This document shows positions 5,280-13,969 of a stretch of DNA of 15,776 bases, one piece after another (within the stretch, counting starts at the first letter, position 1; each line of letters opens with the position of its first letter). This DNA is from an uncultured Clostridia bacterium. GTDB lineage: Bacteria; Bacillota; Clostridia; TANB77; CAG-508. The position numbers and the translations under genes were made by a program. The notes beneath the pieces were generated by a model. That model was not told the origin of the DNA. It saw only the letters and a list, made by a program, of their open reading frames with translations, and did no database searches. The DNA lies in the NCBI GenBank assembly GCA_934169575.1, contig CAKPOA010000022.1, forward strand, positions 1 through 15,776. The letters are read 5' to 3'.

Positions 5280-8200
5280 TTAGTATTTCATAAGTGCTAT
5301 ATTTATAATTTCCTCTATTAGTTTGTCTAATTCTTCAAGGTCTAAATTAATATTCTTTCTTGTTGCATACATAAATATTGTATCATCTATTGCTTGAGCA
5401 ATTTCATTATGAATATCTGTATTATAATGCCAATCTCTTTTTATTTTACTTTCAATCTCTCTTTGAATAGTTAAAGCAATTTCTCCTATTTCTTCTATGT
5501 TAGCATTTTCTTTCATTATTGGAATTAATTTATCATATATAACTCCATAAAAAGCTCTTGAATTTTCTGTTGTTATATTAGTTGGATAGCTAATTCCTGA
5601 ATTTCCTTTTCTAAAATCTTCTTTGATATCTTGCATTTTTTGTAAATACTCACTATCTGTAATTCTTCTATTTCTATAGGCTTCAATAGTTTCTTCAATT
5701 CTTGTAGAAAATTTCTTGTAATAAGCTGGATCTTCTTTGGATTTTTCACTTATAGTTCTTGTTAGCCTTGTTCTAATAGCATCTGCTTTTCCTCTATCTG
5801 TTCCCATTTTTTCTAATTCTTTATCAAAATTTTCTGCATCTGTTATATCTACTGGTTCTGTTATTCTCATCATTTCTTTTGCAACTACATAATTGTCTAA
5901 TAATTTTTGCATCTTAGCTTCATATTCTTTATGGTCTATAGTTTCAGAATATCTTAATTTTACTGTTGCTCTCAATTTTTGATAGAAAGCTAATGCTTTT
6001 CTTAATTCGCTTATTTTTTCTTTTCCAATTCTGTAATAAGCTTGGTCACTTGGTAAAATTATTCCTAACATACTTCCGAATTTGCATAGCTTGTTGTAAA
6101 AATCTTTTCTTATTTTTTCATCTTCTAGAAGCTCTTCATATTCTTCTAAATCATTTTTATTCTTTATATCTTTGAATAACCCTTTAAGGTCTTCATATGC
6201 TTCAAACATATTATTTATTTCTGTATCAATGTAATATACAGATGATTTTATATCTTCTTCTTTAAATTCTTCTAATCCTGCATCTTGATACATTGTTAAT
6301 GCTTTATCTAATTCTCCTAAAAGCCCTCTATAATCAACTATATAACCATAATCTTTTCCATCACAAAGTCTGTTTACTCTCGCTATAGCTTGTAATAAAT
6401 TATGCTCTTTTATTTGTTTGTCCAAATATAAAGTTGAAGCTTTTGGTGCATCAAATCCTGTAAGCAATTTATCTACAACAATTAATATATCTATATCTAC
6501 ATTTATAAATTTAGATTTTATAGTTTCTTCATATTCTTCTTCATTTTTATAATTTGAAATAGTATTTATATAAAATTTTTTTACAATATCATCTGTATCT
6601 TCATCAATACTTCCTTCGCCTTCTCTCATGTCTGGAGAAGATATTACAACTGCAACTTCTAATTCAGGAAATTCTTCTCTAAAAATGTTATAATATTTTA
6701 CTGCTTCTACTTTTTTATTACATGCAAGCATTGCATTAAATCCTGTTCCCTTTAATGTTTCATTATAATTTTTAGCTATATCCCATGCAATCAATTCTAA
6801 TCTTTGTTCAGAAGAGGCAACTTTTTCAAATCTACTCCATTTTTTCATGACTTCAGTTTTTTGTTCGGGCGTCAAATTTCTTGTTAACATATCTAATCTC
6901 ATATCAATAGCTTCTTTTGAAACTTCTTGATCAACCATTTTCCCCTCATATATCAGTGGAACTATAGCTTTATCTTTTAAAGCATCATCTAAAGAATATT
7001 TATGTATTAATCCTCCAAATTTATCAAAGATATTTTTATCTTTCTTCATAATAGGTGTTCCAGTAAAAGAAATATAAATTGCTCCTTTGAATACTTCTTG
7101 CATCCTTCTATTTATCTCACCATATTGAGTTCTATGTCCTTCATCAACTAATATAAATGTATTGGGTGCATCTACTGAAATTCCTGATTTTACTACTGTT
7201 TCAAATTTATTTACAACTGTTGTTATAACTCTTATTTTTTCATTTTTGATTAATTCTGTTAAATTATTCCCTGTTGTTGCTCTTGCTGCCTCTACTCCAA
7301 TTCTATTAAATGTTTTATGAATTTGTTTATCCAAATCTACCCTATCTGTAACTATAACTACTTGTGGATTTTGTATTTCTTTATCTTCCATCAATTTTTT
7401 TGTTATATATACCATTGTTATAGATTTACCAGAACCTTGTGTATGCCAAACAACTCCACCTTTTTTGTCATGTTTTATTCTTTCTAACATTGCTTTTACA
7501 GCAAAATATTGTTGGTATCTACATATCTTCTTTTTTCCAGCTTCAAAAATTATAAAATCTTTTATTAATTCTAAAAATCTTTCTTTTTCAAATAATGAAA
7601 TTATATCTCTATCTTGCTTTGTTACTTGTCTACCAATTACAATTTTATTTAGTAATTCATTTTGCTTTTCCACATATTGTTCATTCCATGTTGACCAAAA
7701 TTTATCTGGTGTACCACAAGTAGCATATTTCGTTTCATTTTTATTAGCTGCCATAACTATTTGTATAAATTTAAATAATTGAGGAATATATTCTGGTTTT
7801 TGATTTCTTATATTTTGAGATATGGCTTGGATTATTGGCACTGATGCATCTTTACACTCTATTACTGCTAATGGTATACCATTTACAAATAAAACAATGT
7901 CTGGTCTTGCATAATCTTTACCATTCATCCTTAACACTGAAAATTCTTCTGTAACATAAAAATCATTATTTTCTGGATGTTCAAAATCTATATATTTTAT
8001 GTCAAAAGACCTTTTAGTGCCATCTACCATATTTTCTTGATAAGATTTTCCCAATGTTAATAAATCATATATTTTTTCATTTGTACTAATAAGTCCTGTT
8101 ACTAAATCTTCATTTAAATCTTTAATAGCTTGTCCTATGGTACTTGCTGAAAATTTATACTTTTCTCCTTTATATTCATAACTATTTATTTCATTTAATT

Positions 8201-8363
8201 TTTTAGCTAATATATCTTTAAATATTACATCTGTTAGGATGTTATTTCTTAAATTTTTATTTTCTTCTTCTGATATGTATTTATATCCTAATTTTTGTAA
8301 TACTTCTATAGCTGGTCTTTGACTTGTAGACATTTCATTAGCTACTGGTATTTTTTCTTCCAT
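5280..8363 (-). CDS. hsdR: Type I restriction enzyme R subunit (HsdR)
   Basis: The 1027-residue protein is the ATP-dependent translocase/nuclease subunit of a type I restriction-modification complex; with HsdM and HsdS it cuts DNA lacking the host methylation. An N-terminal PD-(D/E)xK nuclease is visible as PDIVLF (D155) and VIECK (E169, K171), followed by two RecA-like helicase domains: TQGSGKS Walker A (308-314), VDEGH (406-410), FTGTP (433-437), LLTGFDAP (633-640) and QAIARVNR (658-665). The C-terminal part is helical and charged, as usual for HsdM binding. Length is normal and the gene is unbroken. It starts 24 bases after hsdS with a GGGGG ribosome site and leads into the peptidase gene 21 bases on. 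Confidence 0.97.
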   Translation of the reverse strand: MEEKIPVANEMSTSQRPAIEVLQKLGYKYISEEENKNLRNNILTDVIFKDILAKKLNEINSYEYKGEKYKFSASTIGQAIKDLNEDLVTGLISTNEKIYDLLTLGKSYQENMVDGTKRSFDIKYIDFEHPENNDFYVTEEFSVLRMNGKDYARPDIVLFVNGIPLAVIECKDASVPIIQAISQNIRNQKPEYIPQLFKFIQIVMAANKNETKYATCGTPDKFWSTWNEQYVEKQNELLNKIVIGRQVTKQDRDIISLFEKERFLELIKDFIIFEAGKKKICRYQQYFAVKAMLERIKHDKKGGVVWHTQGSGKSITMVYITKKLMEDKEIQNPQVVIVTDRVDLDKQIHKTFNRIGVEAARATTGNNLTELIKNEKIRVITTVVNKFETVVKSGISVDAPNTFILVDEGHRTQYGEINRRMQEVFKGAIYISFTGTPIMKKDKNIFDKFGGLIHKYSLDDALKDKAIVPLIYEGKMVDQEVSKEAIDMRLDMLTRNLTPEQKTEVMKKWSRFEKVASSEQRLELIAWDIAKNYNETLKGTGFNAMLACNKKVEAVKYYNIFREEFPELEVAVVISSPDMREGEGSIDEDTDDIVKKFYINTISNYKNEEEYEETIKSKFINVDIDILIVVDKLLTGFDAPKASTLYLDKQIKEHNLLQAIARVNRLCDGKDYGYIVDYRGLLGELDKALTMYQDAGLEEFKEEDIKSSVYYIDTEINNMFEAYEDLKGLFKDIKNKNDLEEYEELLEDEKIRKDFYNKLCKFGSMLGIILPSDQAYYRIGKEKISELRKALAFYQKLRATVKLRYSETIDHKEYEAKMQKLLDNYVVAKEMMRITEPVDITDAENFDKELEKMGTDRGKADAIRTRLTRTISEKSKEDPAYYKKFSTRIEETIEAYRNRRITDSEYLQKMQDIKEDFRKGNSGISYPTNITTENSRAFYGVIYDKLIPIMKENANIEEIGEIALTIQREIESKIKRDWHYNTDIHNEIAQAIDDTIFMYATRKNINLDLEELDKLIEEIINIALMKY

Positions 8364-8387
8364 TTAATTTGCCCCCATAAATTAAAT

Positions 8388-9572
8388 TTATATTTTTACT
8401 CTTACTTTTCCAATTAATAATTTTTGCATTAGTGCTTTTTTTAGTTTTTCATAATTTTTCTTTTGTTGTTCTAATAAAAATTTTTGTTTATCTACTTGTT
8501 TTACAAATTCTGCAAATTTATTTTGTAATTCCATAGGTGGAACAGATATTTTAACTTTTTCAAATGTAGATTTAGATAATTCTCTAAATGTTGAGCCTGC
8601 TCCTAATCTATTAAAATAATATGCATTGTTTTTTAGTGTATAGTATAAATAAAGATTATTTAATTCTTTTTTACAAATGCAATTCTTAAACCCTTGATTA
8701 CAACACATTTCTTTATTTATTATTGCTACTTTTCCTATTGGAGCTCTAGAAGTAAATAACACTGTACCTTTAGGCATTAATTTCAAAGATTTACTTTTTT
8801 TTCCTTTTTCTGTAATCTTTCTCTCTGTATCAAAAATATAAATGCTATTATTGTCTAATTCAGCTGGTGTAATCCAACATATATTTCCATTCCAATTTTC
8901 TATATTTGAAGTACTTGGTGTAGTTCCTGTAACAATTTCAGAAATTTCCCCTATTGGTTTATAATCAAAATTTTTTGTATTATTTATAACATCTCCAAAC
9001 ATCTTTACAAACTGAGATTTAATAAATTTATCTTTTTCTTTTAATAATTTTTCATATTTCTTAATAAGATAATCTATTTTTTTAAGCAAATTTACTATTT
9101 TTTCTTGTTCTTTTATTGGAGGTAAAATTACTTGTATATTAAAAAAATCTTCAACACTTATATTTAATAGTCCATGATTTCTAGCGCCTTCTTCTGCTAT
9201 TTTTGATAATTCATCATAATACTGTTTACTCTCAAAATAATATTTAAAATATTCATTATTTACTAAATCCGATTTACTTCTAAAACATATGTATAATGTT
9301 GATACAATACCTTCGTCATATTTTTCTAACATTTTTGTTGCTCCCATTGGATATCCTGCAGAATAACTTTTATTATAAGCAAATTCCCCTTTTTTTAGTA
9401 AATAATAATTATTTAAATTTTTACCTGCCACAGATTTATTAAAAAATTCTTCTTGATTTATTAAGCCATATTGTGCTGAAATTGTTAATACATTTTCACT
9501 TTCTAAATTTATATTTTTTCTAGTTACTCTTTCAAATAAATCTCCTAATCTATATTTTCTCCATTCATCCAT
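8388..9572 (-). CDS. hsdS: Type I restriction enzyme specificity subunit, full length (HsdS)
   Basis: The protein (394 residues from the chosen start) has the classic S-subunit plan: target-recognition domain 1, a coiled conserved spacer (EQEKIVNLLKKIDYLIKKYE then LLKEKDKFIKSQFVKMFGD), a second target-recognition domain starting KPIGEISEIVTGTTPS, and a C-terminal coil ending KLKKALMQKLLIGKVRVKI. The two domains read the two halves of a split DNA target; the target cannot be predicted by eye. The frame is open upstream to a TTG at 9593, but I prefer the ATG at 9570-9572 (MDEWRKYRLGDLF): it lies four bases after the stop of the AbiJ-like gene, with an AAGGA site upstream, so the two are translationally coupled. 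It is separated from hsdM by the AbiJ-like gene, which is unusual. Confidence 0.95.
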   Translation of the reverse strand: MDEWRKYRLGDLFERVTRKNINLESENVLTISAQYGLINQEEFFNKSVAGKNLNNYYLLKKGEFAYNKSYSAGYPMGATKMLEKYDEGIVSTLYICFRSKSDLVNNEYFKYYFESKQYYDELSKIAEEGARNHGLLNISVEDFFNIQVILPPIKEQEKIVNLLKKIDYLIKKYEKLLKEKDKFIKSQFVKMFGDVINNTKNFDYKPIGEISEIVTGTTPSTSNIENWNGNICWITPAELDNNSIYIFDTERKITEKGKKSKSLKLMPKGTVLFTSRAPIGKVAIINKEMCCNQGFKNCICKKELNNLYLYYTLKNNAYYFNRLGAGSTFRELSKSTFEKVKISVPPMELQNKFAEFVKQVDKQKFLLEQQKKNYEKLKKALMQKLLIGKVRVKI

Positions 9573-9576
9573 TTTT

Positions 9577-10470
9577 TCATTTTCCTTCTTCAAAATTTTC
9601 TTTTAAATAATTTACAAATGCTGAACAACTAATTAGCATGTATTTTGCTTCTTCAAATGTAGAATTTCCCTCTCCTAATCCATTTGAATGTCTTATTCCA
9701 TTTGCATCACTTGTATACCCATATAATTTTTCAAAAGCACTTTTCATTGCCGGATGTATTTTATCTTTCAATAACTTTAATGCATCTCCCAAAGTAGCTT
9801 TATCATTGCATGTTAAAATCTGGCATATAGATTCTACAGAACTTATTGACTCTTTTATTGAATTATCATAATCCTTTGTTTTATATAATAATTCTAACGC
9901 TTTTGAATAATGAGTAGTTACGACAGTATATGGGTTTTCTAATGTTTCTTCTATTTCTTTTATTGTTTCTTCATTCAATAAATCCGTTACAATTCCATCT
10001 ACTATTCTATAATTAACATTTTCTTTTTGAAAAATATCATTAATAATATTTGTATATCTACTTTCTAGATTGAGCATATTTCCAGTATCCTGATCAATAA
10101 TTGAAAAATCTTTTATAACTCCTTCAATAAATGTTAAAATGTTACTATAATCTTCTGTATTAATTATATTATATATCTCATTAAATACAGATGTATGTGA
10201 GTAATCTGAATATCTATAAATCCTTGGAATATCTCTCTTGGTTAAAGAAAATAGTTCTTCATATATAAACTCAATAAAACAGTTCTGAAGTCTTTCATTA
10301 TACTTATCCATCAAGCCAAATATTTCTTCTGTAGCTGTATATAATTTATTTTTTGTTCTTTCATTTAAACTATTCACTTGAACTATATCTGAAAAATGTT
10401 TTATTCCTTTTCTTTCAGAAAAACCACCTTTTAAATGTATTTCCACTTTTTTTCCGTTTATAAGTGCCAT
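9577..10470 (-). CDS. AbiJ-related HEPN-like protein inside the hsd operon
   Basis: The 297-residue protein starts with a short beta segment and the motif FSERKGIKHF (17-26), then VQVNSLNERTKNKLYTATEE, the pattern of the AbiJ N-terminal domain type 4. The C-terminal half is helical and ends with KLYGYTSDANGIRHSNGLGE and the EEAKYMLISCSAFVNYL block, typical of the HEPN-like C-terminus of AbiJ-type abortive infection proteins; R260-H261 is the conserved pair. A canonical R-x4-6-H motif is not evident, so RNase activity is not assured. AAAGGAGA precedes the ATG, 12 bases after hsdM. Placement between hsdM and hsdS, with coupling to hsdS, suggests a back-up effector triggered when restriction fails, like PrrC in EcoprrI; this is an analogy. 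Family call moderately sure. Confidence 0.75.
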   Translation of the reverse strand: MALINGKKVEIHLKGGFSERKGIKHFSDIVQVNSLNERTKNKLYTATEEIFGLMDKYNERLQNCFIEFIYEELFSLTKRDIPRIYRYSDYSHTSVFNEIYNIINTEDYSNILTFIEGVIKDFSIIDQDTGNMLNLESRYTNIINDIFQKENVNYRIVDGIVTDLLNEETIKEIEETLENPYTVVTTHYSKALELLYKTKDYDNSIKESISSVESICQILTCNDKATLGDALKLLKDKIHPAMKSAFEKLYGYTSDANGIRHSNGLGEGNSTFEEAKYMLISCSAFVNYLKENFEEGK

Positions 10471-10482
10471 ATTAATCTCCTT

Positions 10483-12033
10483 TTATAATCCCAACTCTCT
10501 TAATGATTCTTGTAATTCTTTTTCTAAAACTTGAAGTTCTTCGTTTATTTTTTCAATATTTTTCTTTGTTTCTTCTATATCAATTTCTTCTTCCTCTTCA
10601 AAGGTATCCACATATCTTTTAATATTTAAGTTGTATTCGTTTTCTTTAATCTCATCCATAGTTGCAATGTGAGAATATTTCTCAACTTCTTTATAATTTT
10701 TATATGTTTCTAATATTTTTTGGATATTTTCTTTTGTTAATGTATTTTGATTTTTACCCTTTTCATATTCACGGCTTGCTTCAATAAATAATACATCTTT
10801 TCTAATTCTATTCTTTTTAAATACAACTATTGTAGCTGGTATTGAAACTCCATAAAATAGATTCTCTGGTAATCCTATAACAGCATCAATTAAATTATCT
10901 TCTAAAATTTTTTGTCTAATTAGTCCTTCTGATGCTCCTCTAAATAAAGCTCCATGAGGTAATACAACTGCCATTCTTCCATCTTCAGCTAAACTTTTTA
11001 ACATATGTTGAATAAATGCATAATCACCTATACTTTTTGGTGGAACTCCATATTCAAATCTATTATATGGATCCATTGAAGCTTCCATCTTAAATGTGTT
11101 TTTCTTTTTACCATCATCAATAATTGTTGAATTTGCAGATTCAAATCCTTTTGCCCATTTATCTAATGAAAATGGAGGATTAGATACTATTACATCGAAT
11201 TTCATTAAATCATCATGTTCTAAGTGCAATGGATTAGCTAAAGTATCTCCCCATTCAATATGAGCATCATTAACACCATGTAAAAACATATTCATTCTAC
11301 ATAAATTATAAGTTGAACTATTACTTTCTTGTCCATATACGCTAACTTTTTTATCTTTAATTTCTTTGGCTGCTTTTAATAGTAATGACCCTGACCCACA
11401 AGCTGGATCATATATTCTGTCATTTTCTTTTGGTTCAACTAATTTTGCAAGTAATGTTGAAACTTCAGCTGGAGTATAAAATTCTCCTCCTTTTTTTCCT
11501 GAATCCCCAGCAAATCTAGCAATCAAGTATTCATATGCATTTCCTATAACATCCAAATTTCCTATTTTAGATGGTCTTAAATCAATATCATCATTATTAA
11601 AATCAGATAATAAAGTTTTTAATATTGCATTTTTTTCTTTCTTTTTTCCAAATACAACTTCACTATTAAAATCAACACCCGCAAACAAATTTAATAATTT
11701 AACACCATTTAAAGTTGTTATTGTTTCTAATGCCTTATTTATAATTTCACCTATATTATCTTCATTTCTTTTATTATATAGATAATCAAATGTACATTCT
11801 TCCTTTAGTATAAATTTACTTCTAGAAAGATATCTTTCTATCATCTGCTCATTTCCTTTGTACATTTCATTTGCTTTTTCTTTTTCTTCTTTATACGTAT
11901 CACTTAAATATTTAACAAATAGCATTACCAATGCATAATCTTTATAGTTTCCTCCTGGTATACTACTTCTTAAAGTATCACAAGCAGACCAAATTGTTCC
12001 ATTTATTTTATCTTGTAATTGTTTTTCATTCAT
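10483..12033 (-). CDS. hsdM: Type I restriction enzyme modification subunit (HsdM)
   Basis: The protein (516 residues from the chosen start) is the N6-adenine DNA methyltransferase of the type I system. An N-terminal helical domain (QLQDKINGTIWSACDTLR...YKDYALVMLFVKYLSD) precedes the catalytic domain with GGEFYTP (182-188), the SAM-binding DPACGSG (209-215) and the NPPF catalytic motif (285-288); the C-terminus is a charged coil. The frame is open to an ATG at 12051, but that codon overlaps its own would-be ribosome site; the ATG at 12031-12033 (MNEKQLQDK) has GGAGG 11 bases upstream, embedded in the last codons of the half-size HsdS gene, and lies one base after that gene's TAA. Length and motifs are normal, so the methylase should be active. 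Confidence 0.96.
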   Translation of the reverse strand: MNEKQLQDKINGTIWSACDTLRSSIPGGNYKDYALVMLFVKYLSDTYKEEKEKANEMYKGNEQMIERYLSRSKFILKEECTFDYLYNKRNEDNIGEIINKALETITTLNGVKLLNLFAGVDFNSEVVFGKKKEKNAILKTLLSDFNNDDIDLRPSKIGNLDVIGNAYEYLIARFAGDSGKKGGEFYTPAEVSTLLAKLVEPKENDRIYDPACGSGSLLLKAAKEIKDKKVSVYGQESNSSTYNLCRMNMFLHGVNDAHIEWGDTLANPLHLEHDDLMKFDVIVSNPPFSLDKWAKGFESANSTIIDDGKKKNTFKMEASMDPYNRFEYGVPPKSIGDYAFIQHMLKSLAEDGRMAVVLPHGALFRGASEGLIRQKILEDNLIDAVIGLPENLFYGVSIPATIVVFKKNRIRKDVLFIEASREYEKGKNQNTLTKENIQKILETYKNYKEVEKYSHIATMDEIKENEYNLNIKRYVDTFEEEEEIDIEETKKNIEKINEELQVLEKELQESLRELGL

Positions 12034-12034
12034 T

Positions 12035-12601
12035 TTATTTTTTACCTCCATTTATTACTTTATTAACTATTGAATTATAATAATTATCCTTTTCCATTAT
12101 CATTTGATTATATAATTTTTTTTGTTTATTCCAACTAGAAATCAATTTTGATATTTTTTCCTGTTCTTTAAATGTTATATTTGGAATTTCTATTAACCTT
12201 AGTTTTGCAACTGGAATTGATTTTACTACTGTTCCAATAATAATCTTTTCTAATTGTCTACTTGCTTCTTTACTTTCTAAAAACCACTTTAAAAATTCAT
12301 TATCTATCTTTTTATTATTACACCTTATAATGCAATATAGATTATTAATTAGCAGCCCTTCTGTTTTTTCATCTACTAAGATAATTTTACTTGGAAAAGA
12401 AAGTCTAAAAATCAAATCTCCTTTTTGTGTAACGTAGTCACCTAAATCTTCCATACTATGGAAATCATCATATTCTATTTTTTCTTCGTAGCATCTTATA
12501 TTGAAAACTTTATATTTATTTGTTTTATTTCCTTTATATACAGCTTCTTTTCTTTTAAGAACCACTCCAATATGTACATCCGCAACATCTTCTAGCTTCA
12601 T
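12035..12601 (-). CDS. Half-size HsdS-like specificity protein (single target-recognition domain)
   Basis: The 188-residue protein contains one S-subunit target-recognition domain (MKLEDVADVHIGVVLKRKEA..., ...GTVVKSIPVAKLRLIEIPNI) followed by one coiled spacer (FKEQEKISKLISSWNKQKKLYNQM...) and a short tail GGKK. Ordinary HsdS has two such units; this has exactly one and a clean start and stop. It is the first gene of the operon, right behind the promoter, with a perfect GAGGAGG site, and its last codons hold the hsdM ribosome site, so it is a maintained gene rather than debris. Single-unit S proteins can dimerise into a working specificity subunit recognising a palindromic target, or may pair with other S subunits. 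It shares the coil pattern but not close sequence with the full-length HsdS downstream. Confidence 0.85.
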   Translation of the reverse strand: MKLEDVADVHIGVVLKRKEAVYKGNKTNKYKVFNIRCYEEKIEYDDFHSMEDLGDYVTQKGDLIFRLSFPSKIILVDEKTEGLLINNLYCIIRCNNKKIDNEFLKWFLESKEASRQLEKIIIGTVVKSIPVAKLRLIEIPNITFKEQEKISKLISSWNKQKKLYNQMIMEKDNYYNSIVNKVINGGKK

Positions 12602-12618
12602 ATAAGCCTCCTCTCATT

Positions 12619-12687
12619 TGTTCTAAATATTTTATAACACAATTTTAATTGTTTGTCAAGTTTTTTTGTTATATTTGTTTTAGAACA
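12619..12687. repeat. Inverted repeat pair flanking the operon promoter
   Basis: TGTTCTAAA (12619-12627) and TTTAGAACA (12679-12687) are perfect inverted copies on either side of the restriction operon promoter, 51 bases apart. Between the -10 and -35 boxes lies another inverted repeat, ACAATT-TT-AATTGT (12639-12652). These look like operator sites. No regulator gene is visible next to them. Confidence 0.45.
12631..12659 (-). promoter_or_regulatory. Main promoter of the restriction/defence operon
   Basis: On the minus strand a perfect TTGACA (12659-12654) and TATAAA (12636-12631) are separated by 17 bases. The predicted start is near 12624, about 20 bases before the ATG of the half-size HsdS gene and upstream of its ribosome site. 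No other clear promoter or terminator interrupts the nine genes down to 2279. Confidence 0.8.
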
Positions 12688-12696
12688 CATGTAACA

Positions 12697-12730
12697 GATA
12701 AGGCTGATACATTTCTGTACCAGCCCTATC
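12697..12730 (-). terminator. Long hairpin at the relaxase gene end
   Basis: On the minus strand GATAGGGCTGGTACA pairs over 15 positions (two G-T wobbles) with TGTATCAGCCTTATC around a GAAA loop. It contains the relaxase stop codon (12726-12728). No T-run follows directly, so it may be a weak terminator or an mRNA-stabilising structure. The wobbles pair only in minus-strand RNA, which supports a role in the relaxase transcript. Confidence 0.55.
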
Positions 12731-13949
12731 TAACATACCTTCTATCTTTTTTCTTCTTCTCTTTTAATTTTTTCTCTTGTTCTTGTTCTTTTTCTTTTAT
12801 CTTCTGCTTTTCTTTATCATCTAGTTCTTTTAATTGCTCCTTCATCTTTGGCACATTATCAATATCACTCATCGTCTCAATCTTATACTTACATAAAAAT
12901 CTAATTCTTTCCGAATACTCGTCCACCTTTTTTACTTCTTCTCTCATTTTAGGAGTCAATTTATATTGTGTATTATTTCTAGTGTATAACTTTATCAAAT
13001 ATCTATAGTAGTAATACAAGGCAACAATTCCCTTAGGTTTATATTTTCTTCTTATTTTATCTCTTGTCATAAAACGTCTATTTCTTATTACCATATAAGG
13101 AATTATTCTTTCTTGTCTTACATAGTCATTTTCTAATATTCTTCTTTTAATATTTTCCAATGAATACTCTTCTCCAAATGCTCTTTCAACTCTTATATTC
13201 CTTTTGTATGGTTCTCTTCTTACACTTAATTTATCTCCCCTATAATAATAGTTATATCCCATTGATACTAACATCTGTTGAAATTGTTTTAGTGTGTATG
13301 AATGTTTTATTGCATAATCTATATCTTCTTTTGCGAATTTATAATAAGCCGAATCTCTCATAGATTTTTTATAAAAATTTTCAAAGTTGATTCCTGATTT
13401 ACAAGTCTTTTCTTTTAAAACACTTAAGCCATATTCTTCACATATTTCATCTGATGTTTTTCTTAGCAATGCTGTATTAGTCAAATTGCTATAATACTTC
13501 TTTCCATCTTTAAATGAAACTGAATTAATTACAAAATGATTATGAAAATGTTGAGTATTTAAATGAGTAGATACTACAACTTGAAATCTGTCTCCCCACA
13601 TTTCATTTGCAAGTTTTACTCCAATTTCATGAGCTATTTCTGGAGTAACTTCTCCTTCTTTAAATGATTGATAAGCATGAAATGCTAATATGCCATTTTC
13701 TTTTCCATATATTGTTTTTACAAGTTGCATTTGCTTAACTGCTTCTTTTACTTCGCAATTTATTCCTGTAGTATAAAATTGTTTCTCTGTTTTTTCTGGA
13801 TTAGTTGCATAAGTCATTACTTGTCTAATACTTTCAAACTCATCCATTCCATATTCACTATAATTATTTTTTGTCTTTTCTTCATTTGTTGCATAGTTAA
13901 TTACATGATCTAATCTTTTTTGTACTTTCCATATTTTTGTTGTTGCCAT
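12726..13949 (-). CDS. MOBP-type relaxase (mobilization protein)
   Basis: The 407-residue protein would nick one strand at the origin of transfer and lead DNA transfer to a recipient. The relaxase histidine motif is STHLNTQHFHNHFVIN (127-142) with H129, H134, H136 and H138. The N-terminus has two similar blocks, VINYATNEEKT (16-26) and VMTYATNPEKT (44-54), the second followed by YTTGINC; tyrosines Y19 and Y47 are candidates for the active-site tyrosine. The last 60 residues are a Lys/Glu-rich coil. Length is at the short end for this family. A strong AGGAGA site precedes the ATG, and a probable oriT lies just upstream. No coupling protein or secretion genes are visible, so transfer would depend on genes outside the window or on a helper element. 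Confidence 0.85.
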   Translation of the reverse strand: MATTKIWKVQKRLDHVINYATNEEKTKNNYSEYGMDEFESIRQVMTYATNPEKTEKQFYTTGINCEVKEAVKQMQLVKTIYGKENGILAFHAYQSFKEGEVTPEIAHEIGVKLANEMWGDRFQVVVSTHLNTQHFHNHFVINSVSFKDGKKYYSNLTNTALLRKTSDEICEEYGLSVLKEKTCKSGINFENFYKKSMRDSAYYKFAKEDIDYAIKHSYTLKQFQQMLVSMGYNYYYRGDKLSVRREPYKRNIRVERAFGEEYSLENIKRRILENDYVRQERIIPYMVIRNRRFMTRDKIRRKYKPKGIVALYYYYRYLIKLYTRNNTQYKLTPKMREEVKKVDEYSERIRFLCKYKIETMSDIDNVPKMKEQLKELDDKEKQKIKEKEQEQEKKLKEKKKKDRRYVR

Positions 13950-13969
13950 TTTCTATCTCCTCTCATTTA

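Noticed and set aside
9573..9593. TTG start of the full-length HsdS overlapping the AbiJ-like gene
   Set aside because: The ATG at 9570-9572 has a better ribosome site and leaves a normal HsdS N-terminus.
12034..12051. Upstream ATG of hsdM giving a six-residue longer protein overlapping the half-size HsdS
   Set aside because: That ATG runs into the GGAGG itself, so it cannot use it; the downstream ATG has the ribosome site and begins with the usual HsdM N-terminus.
12035..12601. Invertible or recombining hsdS pair (phase variation)
   Set aside because: The half-size and full HsdS are in the same orientation and share no long identical stretch visible by eye; no recombinase is nearby.
12649..13008. 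Plus-strand open frame of 119 codons rich in Phe and Ser
   Set aside because: It is antisense to the Lys/Glu-rich end of the relaxase gene, which explains the Phe/Ser composition; no start signal.
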